A stretch of 64,000 nt of DNA. It comes from Armillaria gallica. Taxonomy: Eukaryota; Basidiomycota; Agaricomycetes; Agaricales; Physalacriaceae. Each line of letters opens with the position of its first letter. Within the stretch, counting starts at the first letter, position 1. Shown here piece after piece: positions 46,222-58,280 of this stretch. A program made the position numbers and the translations under genes. A model generated the notes under the pieces. The model was not told where the DNA came from. It ran no database searches and worked only from the letters and a program-made list of their open reading frames with translations. Location: positions 4,216,001-4,280,000 of the forward strand of contig JBANDB010000006.1 in assembly GCA_037576215.1 (NCBI GenBank), read 5' to 3'.

Positions 46222-49200
46222 TAGGGATGTGCACCGTGTCCGTAATATGGTCAATACGTATGGCATATATGGATACGGGTCCATACCATGGCATTGTCCA
46301 GGCTTCAAGATATGGTACGGTCCTCGGTACAGCAATTACCCATAGCAGCCATACAGGATAAGCCATCACGGCCGTATACGGCAGTCTAATTTGGGCAATT
46401 GTGATCGATTTGAAGCAGTGCCAATTGATGCTGACTATGTGGCTTTTCTCTTATGCTCACATTGACCAAGATGACGATGTGCCAATGGTGCCGAGTTGTT
46501 CTCTAATCTTTGGCTCTTTTCCATTTGGATGTTACTCTTTTTTCGCTATGTACTAGCAAGGCTGACAGTCTGCTTGCCTATCTATACTCCTTTCCTTCTG
46601 ACATCTATTTCACCTTTCTGTGGCAAAATCTCCTTCGGCAGTCTGTCAGGTGTTTCAATACCTTCAGCAGTACAAGATATGCCAATTGGTTGACAAATCC
46701 ACAGCATGGAACCATGTGTAGCACCTCCTAATGAAAATCAATTGTCTCAAAATAATCTATGGTGCAAGCTGTTAAATTTCCAGCTTATTTCATCGCAAGA
46801 TGCCCCATTCTTTCTGTCCCACTTGCCATGGATCAGACCTGTACTGCGTTGCCTGCCAATGGACCCAAAACTCTTGACCGTCGTATGTGTCTCCTTCTTT
46901 CCGCAATGGTAACTAAATCTGGTTTTCTCGGTACAGGGTCATGAAAGGTGCATGTCCGCAGTCTCTTGAGGCCGACAAGAAAGAACAGTATATCTCGGTG
47001 CATCGTTTCATGGTTTTCTGCGATGACCAAGCTAGTTTTCCCAGTCTTAATTGTTTTAGTTGCTGTGACTCCACGGTTGACGCAACTTCTCTGTACGTCT
47101 GAGAGGACATCCAGGGAACTTTTGGCTGCTGGTATGACTGGTCTCGTCTTCTATTTCTTTGCTATGGCATTCTTTTTTGTAAGTCCTCTTGCAAACTCCA
47201 AAATGCCTCTCATCTGACCATCTTACCAGTAAATGCACTATATCCTACCTTGTTTCAGCTGAATGGCCTCATTCCAAAACCCCCCTATCGTTTTCGCCAC
47301 AAACATATCTCACACATGAGACTGGACTGTTTTTGGAGGCTTGTTTCTGAGCAGACATCGACTGTCTTTGTTGTGGGAGCTTCCAATTCATCCATTCATA
47401 TGCATGAGTGTCCTCTCCCTAGCGTACTTGAAAGAATGTGCTAATCAGACATATAGTTGTCTCTGACAAGACCACCGTCTTTGACATAATCAACTTTGTG
47501 CACCAAGGAGGGTACATCCCATCCTTGTCAGGGCTCGCAGAGTTTGCGCTATATCTTCCAGGGAGATTCACGCCACTTCAAGGTGACGAGACAATGCAAG
47601 AGCTAGGTGTCTCCTCTCTCACTCATTTTCAGTTGCGTCTTCGCATTCCCAGAGGAGGTAAGATCCATTATCATTACACCAATACATACTCATATTCATT
47701 CAACCGCTGCTAGCATCGTCATCTTCAGACCAGTGTGCTCTCAATAATGATGGTAGTTTGAAGGATGCATCAGAGATCCAGTTTTTTCATGATGCTGACT
47801 CTACAGCTCCGCTTAACACTGGACCATCAAATGCACCAGCCGGTATGTATTCCTTATCTGACTATATTAGTATCACTGATCTCTGAATCATAGCGAAGGC
47901 GCTTAGCGGGCGTGGCCACCATCAGAAGAGAACGAACAAGCTGACAGCCTCATTAACAGCGGAACAGCAGGACGAAGACGGCAACATCATTCAAAACCCA
48001 GCACAACCCCAGAAGCGACGCTCTCGAAAAGCAAAAGGCAAGGCAAAAGCTGTTGATGATGGAATCGGCAGCAATGATGAAGTTGATGATGCTTATTCGG
48101 ATGCGGATTCGGATTTGGAGGATGAAGACGAAGATGACATTCCCAACGAAGAGGTGTAGATTTAGCCATCCCCTGTTTATTATGCACTGATCATTGATTT
48201 CAGCTTGCTAATATGCTTCCGTCGAAGACGATTCCTCTAGGAGCGAGGCCGACTGACCATCAACTATGTAAATCTTCAAAACGCCAGCCGAAGAAGAAGC
48301 AGCGTGTTTCTACAGAGGTAGAAGCATCTTCAAGTGCTTCTATACCAAATCCTACTTCTCATTCGGAGGTGCGTGACTGTCCATGAAGCTTTCCTTGTGC
48401 TCATCACATCCCCCAGCACCGCACTGTGGCTAGATCTAAAAAGAAAAGTGCTATTCATTATTTCTTTGAGCCTGTCCAGTTGGACGCGAAAGGTAACAAA
48501 ATACCTGGAGAGCCAGGGGATAAGCACTACTGGTGTCTTCATGGCAGTCATAAAGTTATTACAATCCTAGCTACCAGCCGGAGTAATCTCACCAGTATGT
48601 CCAGCCGTCTCTGCCTCAATAGCTGGCTCTCTGATGAATTGCATACAGCGCTCGTCAACCATCTTAAACTTCACTTCCCAGCCATGCACTGACTCTACAC
48701 CATTCTTCATGGGCATGCTGAACCACCGACAGAAGAAGAAATTGAGATCGCAGCTGGGAAACGGAAATTGGATGTCAAGGCAACTGTCAAATATCTCAAA
48801 AAGCTTGAGATAGCTTCTGAGAACATCGTTCAGGCCTTCCAACAACAGGCCACACAAGCAGCAGTATGTCTTTTGGTTAGTCTCGCATCAAAGTATTTTA
48901 ATCACTCGTTGTTAGGGAGAGTGGGATCAAGCGAAATTTGAACAACTTGGCCTTGAATGGATTGTTGCGTGCGATCAGCCATTTGAGGAGGTAGAGAGGC
49001 CCGAATTTCGCTCTCTTTTGGTATATACCCATCATCCAGCCAGGGAACCCCTTCAAATTCCTATGCGAACAACAGTCCAATAAAAAATCATGAAGATGGG
49101 CGAAGATGTGATGGCTAGTCTTACGCAAATGTTTTCAGTCAGTTATACAGCTTAAGGTTTGGTCTCATGCTGAATATTCAACCCAGGAACTCGAGGCTAA

Positions 49201-51381
49201 GGTGTCAATTTCACTGGATGCATGGACTTCTCCAAACGGGTATGCCTTTATGGCTATCATCGCACATTATGTCAATAATAAGGGAAAGTTAGGTAGGTAC
49301 CATCTCACTTCTTGATGATCGTCAGTTGACAATATTTCCAGAGGAGACCCTTATTGATTTCCAGGAGCTTCTAGGTGAACATTCTGGCAACAACATGGCT
49401 GATGCGGTATGGGAGACACTCAAAGTGTTTGGCTTAATCAGTTGAGTACGTCATTGTCTACCATCTCTATTTTCCATTGCTTAATTATGTGAAAGGTCAT
49501 GGCTTTTGTCATGGATAACACGACGAACAATGATACAATGATTGATGCTATCGAGCAAAAATGCTTTCTTGAAGGTATTGAGTTTTCCGCACGTGAGAGC
49601 CACCTCCGTTGCATGCCCCACACAGTTCATCTTGCGGCTATCAAGGTATCATAACATGCTTGTTTTCAGGATATGTAAACCATTAATGATTTTCCGTTTT
49701 AGCTCCTTGAAGCTATTGGGGCAATTAGTCCCTCTGAGCAGAAGAAGGCCGAGACGCATGGCAGTGCCTATCAAGATACTGTTACTTTCCCGTTAGACCG
49801 ACACAATGACGAGGAAGCAGTCCTTCATGAGGATGAGGTGACGGACGAAGATGAGGACACCCACAGTGTTCTTACAGCAGTACGAAAGGTACATAACTAC
49901 ATACCAATTACTTTCTGTGTTTAATTAACTAACGTGTCTTCTCCTCTTAGCTACACAAGATTGTCATTGCAGTACGCTCCAGCCCTCAGCGCCGAAAGTC
50001 GTGGCTAGCAGAAGCCACCAACTGGCTTAAGGAAAGGGCACATGGCGCATCCGAGACAGTGCTCATGCTCATTCTGGATGTTCGAACAAGATGGTCATCA
50101 ACACATCAGATGCTCCGTGAGTACTAATATGCATTCAGTATACATGGTACATTGAACATGTTTTCTAGGACATGCATATGATTACAAACACGTCGTTAAC
50201 ACGTATGTTGCTGTGAACCGGGAACTCCATCAATACGAGCTCTCCACGAATGACTGGGATGCTATTGCTATGGTGACAGACTGGCTCAAGCATTTCCATG
50301 CTGTGACCGTGGAGATGTCGGTTACCAAGAAGCCGATGCTCTCAACAGTTCATGCAGTCTTCCATGGGCTTCAACGTCATCTCAAAGGGATTCTTGCCTC
50401 GCTTCTAGACCATACACCACCCGAAATCAAGAAGGGGCTTCTTGAGGCATATCAGAAGCTTAGTGATTACTATTACAAGTTTGATGAATCTCCTTATTAC
50501 ACATGGGCAGCACGTGAGTGATGAGTTTGCCTTATCTATTTGCTCTAACATGATTCCCGGTACAGTTCTCGATCCACGGATCTCATATTCTGGCCTTAAA
50601 TCAGAGTACTCCGATGACGAAGAGTTGGACCAATATCTTGAGCAAGCCAAACATGATTTGTGACAATACTACCTCGACAATTATGCTTCCACTGCATCTG
50701 TGGCTGCTCCAGTGCCTAATCCCATTGTTCGGACACCATCAGCCAGTGCTGCGCTGTTATTTGGGCAAAGTTCACCACAAAAAGCAAGCTTTACAGCGCA
50801 CTATAAGCAGGGACCAAGACGGAGCTCCGATGAAATGAATGAATACTTTGCGCTCATGCAGAGCCATGAGGACTTCAATTTTTGTGATCCAGTTAGCTGG
50901 TGGTACAAGCGTCGTGGCCAGTTTCCCAATCTGTACCACCTTGCTCGTGATATGATGTCTATTCCAGGTACGTGATTTAGTATCAGCAGTATTCTTCCCT
51001 CACATTGACATATTTTAGGATCTGCAGTAGCAGTCGAGCGCATCTTTTCTTCGAGCAGAGACACAATCTCAATGCGACGTGCTAATCTGAAGCCTGGTAC
51101 TATTCGTACCTTAATGTTAGTGAAGCACAGGTTGCGCCTGGCTCGTACGGCAGTAGACAAGCTATTAGGTGATGAAGAAGATTAGTTCTACGCTATAGAG
51201 TCTTAGAGAATGTACTGGTCGTTTAAATAATGTATTCTACGGCCGTAACGTCCGTATACATCCCCGTACGTACCGTGAAGCTCACTTTTGGTGTCCCTAC
51301 GGTACGGCTACGGCTCATCCGCATCCGTAGGCATCCATTAAGGATACGGCCGTGTCCGTAACGGTACGGTGCACATCCCTA
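46222..51381 (+). mobile_element. hAT DNA transposon hAT2, complete
   Basis: 5,160 bp, bounded by the inverted ends TAGGGATGTGCACCGT and flanked by an identical 8-bp duplication. Both ends are filled with repeated ACGG/CCGTA motifs (for example 51,240-51,370), the likely subterminal binding sites. One long multi-exon transposase gene on the plus strand occupies the inside. Confidence 0.93.
46828..51185 (+). pseudogene. hAT transposase with N-terminal ubiquitin-like segment and BED finger (hAT2)
   Basis: A gene of about a dozen exons. The first part has a Cys/His stretch (CPQSLEADKKEQYISVHRF, about 46,960-47,020). The exon at about 47,450-47,657 reads TVFDIINFVHQGGYIP, FALYLPGRFTPLQGDET, LGVSSLTHFQLRLRIPRG, a close match to the layout of ubiquitin. 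Then follow a Lys-rich, acidic linker, a BED-like finger (KHYWCLHGSHKV… LTSM, about 48,515-48,600), the core (SISLDAWTSPNGYAF, FVMDNTTNNDT, CMPHTVHLAA, DVRTRWSSTHQML) and a hATC tail (AVERIFSSSRDTISMRR) ending at TAG 51,183. Three in-frame stops (TGA 48,690, TAA about 49,080, TGA about 50,662) are each one C-to-T change from Arg or Gln codons. The join of the first two exons is also off by one base. Confidence 0.85.
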
Positions 51382-51389
51382 CGTATAAA
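51382..51389. repeat. Target duplication of hAT2, right (CGTATAAA)
   Basis: Perfect partner of 46,214-46,221. Confidence 0.93.
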
Positions 51390-51439
51390 TGATATCAATG
51401 TTGACTCTTGAATGGGTAATAATAAGTTCAGAGTCTAGA

Positions 51440-51573
51440 CCGGATTCGAAAGAAGCTGGACAACAAAAACAAAGCAGCCATGATAAAGAGACCGCATTGA
51501 GATTCAAACCTGAGACACCACCCAAAAGTATGACTACTACCGAATAACTAATCCAATAAGCCACATCCGCTCT
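51440..51573 (-). repeat. tRNA-like SINE head (candidate)
   Basis: On the minus strand TGGCTTATTGG resembles the RNA polymerase III A box, and about 45 bases later GGTTTGAATCT resembles the B box. The stretch between them cannot fold into a clean tRNA, so this is a tRNA-derived repeat or a pseudo-tRNA and not a working tRNA. Confidence 0.45.
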
Positions 51574-53455
51574 CTACAACTTGTATACGTCTCTAAGTCT
51601 TGTTTTTTCTCCGACTAGATGGCGACACTGATTTTGTCGTATCTTCGGGTCTTAAATGTCTTTTCTGCCGACCCTAAGCCGACATTTCTTTGTCTCCGAG
51701 ACACTCAACGTCTTCATGCAGTCACCCCGGCTCGCGTGCCCGATTCGGCGATGGCCGTTGCGGAGAACATACAGTATGACGCCATATGGATACGTGATAC
51801 AATGTCTTGAAAAGTTTAATGTCTTCTACAGTGACACACTTTTTTTTGTCTTCAGCTCGCTCATGTCTTTACCAACATCGTCTGGTGGGAATGGTGACGT
51901 GTCAATACTAAGCCATTTGTGCTTCATTCCAATGAGGCTACCTCTATGTCTTTAAGTGTCAGCACTGATTTTGTCTTCAGGTATCTCATGCCTTTTCCAC
52001 CATGTAATGTCTTTTACTGATGATCGCCCTGTCCTTTGTCTTCGCAGCTCCGGAGTTGATTTTGTCTTTTGCTCTTTTGACCTATGGGCTCCTCCAGAGA
52101 ATCCGAATTGAGGTGGTCATCAACCGCCTTCGCAATGACTAGCAAAACACGCTTCTCGCGATTGAACAGCGTAGCGACGTGCACCGCTTAGCCAAATAGT
52201 ATGTTTCCTCTGATTTTAGTTACTTTTAACTCACCAGCGCCCCAAGAGCCCTGGGCACAGCGGAAATCTCAGCGACCTTGACCCCGCCACAACATCCTCA
52301 TGACATGCCGTATCACCTACGAATAGCCCTGGCACCGTTGCCTGCAATAAGACAGCTAGTACAATGTGTAAGCCCTCGAGCGAGTCCGCATCCCCAACCA
52401 ACGATAACTCTTAATCTCATGCCAGTGCTGAAAATATGACCTGATTATAACCCCCCTGAGCGATCGTGTCCCTCTACATCGATATTTACGCCAATCGCCA
52501 TCACACCAGGCGATCTTATATACGGAGGAGCTCTATTTCACCCAAGGATTCGGTTTGTGACCATCTGGCAGTGTGAGAGGTTGCGAAATGCAATCCCAAC
52601 CAATGTGACAATGATGACGACTATCACTTTAGGAAGGGAGGATCATTGGATCACCACTAGGGGATGTGGTAGGACATGGGGAAAGGCTACTGTGGAATGA
52701 GGACATTTAGGGGAGATTCGCAGGCTGGAGACACCGAGCCGGAGGGCAGGACAATGGTCTACCTTGACAGTTCTGAGTTGATGAAGAGGCTCTGAGGATG
52801 ATGACCGTGTCGTTTCCGGCATAGGTTGAAGTCTCGATGACTCGGCGAACGTGTCCAACATCACGACCATATGACAACCACCCCTGTGGTGTGCTCCTCT
52901 TCCCAGTCCTGCTGTCATCGTGCACAAGGTCCGTTTTCGACATCGACAAAGATGACAATGAGATCTTTTCCCCTCCATGATCCGCCGTTGCTGCCGATAA
53001 CACAACGAACATGGAACACCCCATTTTTACCCTCCCTCAGATGCCATATTGTCCTCACCCTAAAATCATTTGTTTGACGCTTAGGCTCATGATATCTCGG
53101 TGCCTCGTCCGCAGGGCATATATACGTTTTCCATTTATCGAGTTTTTATTCCGAAGCTTTCTATCTATGGGATATTGCTGATGTTTCTGTATCGGTTCGT
53201 TGTTCCTTCGATTCCAATTCCAGACGAAAAATCTGCGACCGCCTGCTCATTCACCCCTTTACCACTCCTTGTATTCATTGTGTACGCTATGGGTATGAAT
53301 AAATTCCCCTTCGCAGCCTTACATGCAAAAAGTCTCTTCAAGAATTGGTCCTGAGACTTCGGACTTTTCTCTGATATCAGCCTTGCTCGCAGGCCTAATT
53401 TGAAACGTAGAATGATCATTTACATCTTGATAGCAGAAGAGTATGAGATTATATT
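51574..53455. other. Unassigned region with degenerate TTTTGTCTTC repeats
   Basis: No supported gene. Between about 51,620 and 52,080 variants of TTTTGTCTTCAG-N-TCTCATG-CTTT recur (for example near 51,845 and 51,976), suggesting an eroded tandem repeat. Near 52,090-52,200 a plus-strand stretch reads IEVVINRLRND-stop-QNTLLAIEQ, a possible gene fragment. Frames at 52,640-53,080 exist on both strands and neither is convincing. Confidence 0.45.
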
Positions 53456-55732
53456 CTACAGGTCTCGAAGAACCGCAGGAGGTAATGTAAATGGATGTCG
53501 TCCTTTTCTATGGAGTTCTTGAACATGCCAACGATTTCTGACAGATACCATCTCATCCATGAAGAAGTTGTAACTACCAAAGTCATATCAGAAAACGCGA
53601 CCATCTATATTAAAGGACTGACCGGTCTGCAGACATCTCCCGTGTTATTGGCTGAAATCGACCATACCAACGATTCACCTGCTCTGCAGCCGATGAGTTA
53701 AACAGATACTTATCACCTTCCTCCGACAGAAGTTCTGGAAATTTCGCAGGATTGCAGTAAATGGCGCAGAAATTGTCCTTCTCTTTGTGCTTATTTCCGA
53801 AGTGGAATGCATCCACCGATAATCCACATCGATCAAAGTGATGATCACCCTGGACCACAAGATGTTCCAAAAGATTGCAGTTGTTATCATAGAAGATAAA
53901 GGTGGGTAGTGCCCCGGGATACTCTGCAGGAAAGACGCTTTTTAAGAAATCCTGGAGGAATTATATCAGTTATTTCGAAGTATAGAAAGGGCGATCTTAT
54001 TACCTTCACTTCCCTCAACCCTTCAGAATGGTGCATGGTCATACGTGCTGCAATTGTACCACACGCATACACCACCAGTTGATCATTATGAGTCATTTTC
54101 CGAGAGAGTCGTTTGAATCTTCTTTTCGGCCTTCCTTTGCCCTTGGGAAAGACAGGAGTGGACGAGGACATTTCGTTTTGCCCTACCGTGCTGGTAGAGG
54201 AGTCCAAACCCGCTGCGCGCTGGAAACGATGGGCATTTTCACGGATAGACTTCTCGGTGTTCTGGGGAAGTTGGGCTTCCTGAGCGAGGTGCTCCTCATT
54301 TCGACAGGCCATACGCTTGGGGAGGCGAGGGGATGTGCAATCCCTGATGAAACACTCATTTTTCTTGTATGCGTGTTGTTGACAATACTGATGTTTGCTA
54401 TTTCTCAGCGGTATTCTGCAATCCCCTTCGATGGAGCAGCAGGGATACCCGATTGTTACTCCATCCGTAATTGCCGCTGACGTGTAACCTAACATTCCTT
54501 CTAGATCAGCTCAGTTTGATTAGATTTTGAAAAACCTACAAATGCCACCATTGGCCTGTGCGCGGATTTTCATGCAGTCCTCGCATCTATGTGGCCACAT
54601 GTCTTGACCAATACCCCGCATCATTAGGTTCCGAAGACTGATCAACGGTTGCAAGCGTTCATGTAAGTGGTCTTCGTGTGGAGTTATAAAAGGAACGTCA
54701 CGCGAGTTCATATAACGCCAGCAGCCGAGCATAAATAGCGTGTCATAAACAAGGCGAGGGTCCATCGCATCTTTGAGGTTGCTTCCATCAATGAATCTAC
54801 CAGTTGGATGGGCAAACACAGCGTTGTAGATCTTCGAAATGTTTTCCGCCGACGAACTGCTCAAGCACTGAACAATGATAACCAAGTAGCAAGAAATTTG
54901 ACTCACTGGGCAAAGGCCATCTGCCACTGGATGTACTCAAGGAATTCGCGATGTACCCATCGAGTTCGATTTATTTGATAGATATCTGAGGCTCCAAAAT
55001 CCTCGTATACCCGGCGGTGGCCATGATCTGACTGGGTGGTAGAAGGCTCGGACCCTTCCTTGTCTAAAGCCGAATTGGTATTGTACACATGCTGTTCGAC
55101 TCGAAAGTTGTGGTGATATCGGGTAAGACAAACTAAGTAAAGGCTCAGAATCCTTGCAACTCCGAGCAAGACGAACTCACCGCGACAATAGGTGTTGATC
55201 GCATTTACAGGAAGGATACCTCGAGTCATCGTGTATAAGCGGCCTCGTGTTGAACGTTCTTCACTTAGGGGGTGCTCCATCCCCTTGCACGTGTCAGAGA
55301 CACAAAATGTATGCTGCGGCCTCAGATCAACGGCACCTGATGAGGACATATATCGAGTACTTGAGCCGTCATCCTTGCAAGAAATTAAATCAGCCTCTGA
55401 CCTATGCCCGTTTGGGCCGCGAAGCGTCTAAACATGTCATCCTCTTCGAAAACGGTTGGGATGTTTAGTTGCGGAAGCAAATCACATGTGCAGGACCATA
55501 ATTGCTGCACCAAATCTGTGGTAAGTCCAGTCGAGAGAGAAAGGAAATCTGACTGTGCCGGCAGGAGCAGAAATGGAGGGTTGTCCTTTTCATGCTCTGG
55601 TAGTAAACGAAGAGCAATGCAGATGAACAGAGTAAGTGTGTCGAGGCTTAAAGCTATCAGCGCCGGATTTCGCGTGGCACGCAGGCGTGCACTGAGACAC
55701 TCTTGGAAGTCGATAGCCGTTCCGCTTGCCAT
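53456..55732 (-). CDS. CxC5/CxC6 cysteine-cluster protein associated with KDZ transposases
   Basis: A spliced gene that reads through with canonical introns. It starts MASGTAIDFQECLSARLRAT at 55,732 and ends TLPPAVLRDL at TAG 53,456. The CxC5-like part has a C-x2-C in NTYCR-VCLTRYHHNF, made by splicing, and YQINRTRWVHREFLEY. The CxC6-like cluster is IGYPCCSIEGDC, HQYCQQHAYKKNECFIRDC, ACRNEEH (about 54,300-54,440). The C-terminal part carries FIFYDNNCNLLEH and VDAFHFGNKHKEKDNFC, FNSSAAEQVNRWYG and, across an intron, ADR-YNFFMDEMVSVRNRW. I place at least five introns of about 40-75 nt. This arrangement is known from Agaricomycete genes near Kyakuja-Dileera-Zisupton transposons; a transposase-like activity is assumed, not shown. 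I saw no stop or frameshift, so it may be functional. Confidence 0.8.
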
Positions 55733-57644
55733 TACTTACAATCGGAAAGAGGGAAGACGCTAAGGTCAAGTCGGCAAGACCCGTACCCTGATACCTTTCC
55801 CACGGGTTATCCAACACTCGTAACAGCTGGCTTTGGCCGGACTCAGGGCTACTTAGTATCATTACTTCTTCCTCAATGACGCCAACAGGCTCAACATTTC
55901 TTTCGCAGATACGGTTGATACGACGCATTACTTTCCAGCACATGAGGTGGTTGTGAGCTCGCGGTCAAGGCTGAAGAGCACCGCATCAAGCTCAAGGAGC
56001 GCGTTACTTTCAACAAGGTTATCTCCTTGAACGTAGAGAACCTCCAGCGAAAGGTGTTGGATCAACCTTCGATCACCTTCACCAGACAGGTAAAAAAAAA
56101 TTGAACACGATTCTGACAAACAGAGCTGATACGCCGTAGGTCGCCGCATTGATGGAATGGCCAGCACTCTGAGCTTTCTCCTAATTCATTCACTCTGGAT
56201 GTCATTTGCGCCTGTGAAGGAACAATATGAAGAAAGAGGTCCGCTTGGCGCATACTCGCATAGTATGGACATCCCTTTCGTCCGGACGAATGTCGCCAAT
56301 CCATTGAGGGTATGTGTTCTTTTCCACAATATATTTCTAGACGTGCTAAGCCATATGCAGAATGGGACGGGTACCCTTCGAGCCCAGACAGCATTTTCTT
56401 TACTGTTGGAGCTTCGGCAGGAGTCTCCCACTGACCTCGATGCTTATTTTGGCTCCTCATTCTGGTATTATTATCCCAATTCCGTGGTATCCTGTCCACA
56501 CCGCACCACTCGACCAGGACGATGGTGCCGCGATCCCATATCACCCATGTGAGCGAGCCCTCAGACTGGCCACCTCAGTCGACGAAATCGAGACCAGGAC
56601 TCCTGCACGACATCAAAGCTAGAAAGCTAGAACTACGTGTAAGGCTCTCGTCATCATAAACCCTAGTACACGACGGGTGCTTTTCTTAACGATGTTACCA
56701 AGGAGGAGGTTGTTAAGATCTGCGAGCGTCATTTTCTCGTTCACCTTGCCAACGAGGTCTACCCGCTTAACCTTCACACTCCCTCCACCCACCCCTTCGC
56801 TTCGTTCAATAAAATCGTTACCCCCCATCGGTCTTGTCTCATCTCCAAGGGCGTCTCGAGCGGGTGTTGATACCATGGAGGATACTTTGGGTGCACCGAT
56901 ATCTCCCCGGAAACTCTCTCTGGCTTACAAGATAGTTTCGGTCGCGCGGTGCCCACCCATCCCCGTGGAGGGGGGGAGGAAAGCTACAAAATACGTCAGA
57001 AGACGCATTCCATCCAAGAGGTGCTCGCGTACAAACTCTTGGCTGCGAAGCTCAATGCGTTATCCAGTGTCTCATGTGTTGATTCGCAGGGGTTTTGTCT
57101 CTTTAACCTCAAATGAATTTCATTGTCAGCCAAATCTGTAAGGGATATGGATTACCTTTGGACCGGTAACTACGTCATTCTTTTCTTTTGCTTACCTATC
57201 CCTTGCGGCAAGCTACGTATGCGCCGATTTTGGACTTTTCCTCACTTAATCTTTTACTTCTACCATGTCGTGTCTTTGACCTACTCTACTCTGGCAATAT
57301 ATGCCCGAATCGTACTCAGTCCTGGGTTGAAGACCCTTCTCGTGGCAGATCCTTTACATCTTTTTGAGTATCTCGAATTTGTATCTTTGCCAGCTGGCTT
57401 TTCTAGGCTTTTTTCGTGCTCACAAGCACCTCTATAGCGTCGACTACGCTGCGTCTACTCATCTGACGCTATTTCGACGCACTACGCTACTTCACCGGAA
57501 CCTCAACCGGCCCCAGCCATCACGGCTGCTTCGACGCTCCCATCCGAGCGTCCTACACTTTTATTTTGACTCTACTGCGCTCGTTCGCCCTCTGGACGCA
57601 AGCACGACTCTACCAGAACCTTCGCCGGTCATCACCTCTAGGAT
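55733..57644. other. Unassigned region upstream of the CxC5/CxC6 gene
   Basis: Open frames of 80-160 codons occur on both strands (for example 56,062-56,544 minus and 56,677-57,141 plus), with no domain I know. A plus-strand stretch near 55,955-56,090 reads LAVKAEEHRIKLKERVTFNK and ends at a GT donor, so an exon is possible. The bases just before 55,732 on the minus strand should hold the promoter of the CxC5/CxC6 gene. No TIR or target duplication of a KDZ element was recognised. Confidence 0.4.
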
Positions 57645-57645
57645 C

Positions 57646-58080
57646 TAGGACCCTGGAGCAACTACTAGGCATACGACGTCTTCAGTGGGGCATCGTATTG
57701 CTTCTACCACTACCCACTCGTCTCGCTTGCAGATTGCGCCATCCCTGGCTCGATCTCCGCAGGTATCGTCCCCGTCTCAGCATCGTGCGTATCGGAGCTA
57801 CCTCGACGCTTCCGATGAGGAAATATTGGAGGAATTGGCTCGACGTCGCCGACGTCGTGAGGGGGAGGCTCCTGGCGAGTTTCCTCAACATTCTTCTGCA
57901 CCTGTACGCTCTCGAAGCGATCTAGGTGCTCGTGGCTCGCTCTCTCCTTCCATGGCTCAGCCTGCAGCCACCCCAAGCCATGCTGGCTCACGGGTGTACA
58001 CCTCTCCATACCGCGTAGCGAGCAATTTCGCCATCGCTTTCAGCACCAGGGCTGTCGCTTGCCCTATCCACCTCGCCTGA
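57646..58080 (+). CDS. Hypothetical Ser/Arg-rich frame
   Basis: About 145 codons with no stop, rich in Ser, Arg and Pro, holding a charged helical core (YRSYLDASDEEILEELARRRRRREGEAP) and Ser/Ala/Pro-rich flanks. There is no clear ATG at its beginning. The composition is like the N-terminal part of a retroelement Gag or a disordered nuclear protein, but no partner domain follows. It is not recognised, and may be a relic. Confidence 0.3.
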
Positions 58081-58148
58081 GGCTCGTACCTCTTCGTCGC
58101 CGCCTAAAGTTCATCGCGCAGCTGCCCCGACTCTGATTTCTGCTTTTA

Positions 58149-58280
58149 TAGGTAACCGTCGGTGCACATACGGTAATAACGGCCGTCACCGTCACCGTAC
58201 CGTCAAGGCCGATTTTTCTGACGGTTGACGGCCGTCCTCTATACGGCCGTACACCGTATACGGTACGGTGCGAAGCCCTA
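58149..58280. mobile_element. MITE-like element related to hAT2 ends
   Basis: 132 bp that starts TAGGTAACCGTCGGTGCAC and ends GGTGCGAAGCCCTA, so both ends approximate the TAGGG…GCACCGTA ends of hAT2. The inside is a run of ACGG/CCGT motifs that can fold into a long imperfect hairpin. The flanking octamers share only CTGC, so any target duplication has decayed. Confidence 0.6.

Noticed and set aside
47640..47662. A ubiquitin-like RGG end (processing or conjugation site) in hAT2
   Set aside because: The second Gly exists only if the intron beginning GTAAGATCC is read through. The spliced frame gives RG-D, so no di-glycine end can be claimed.
51440..51573. Functional tRNA gene
   Set aside because: The boxes are imperfect and no clean acceptor stem or anticodon arm can be folded by eye.
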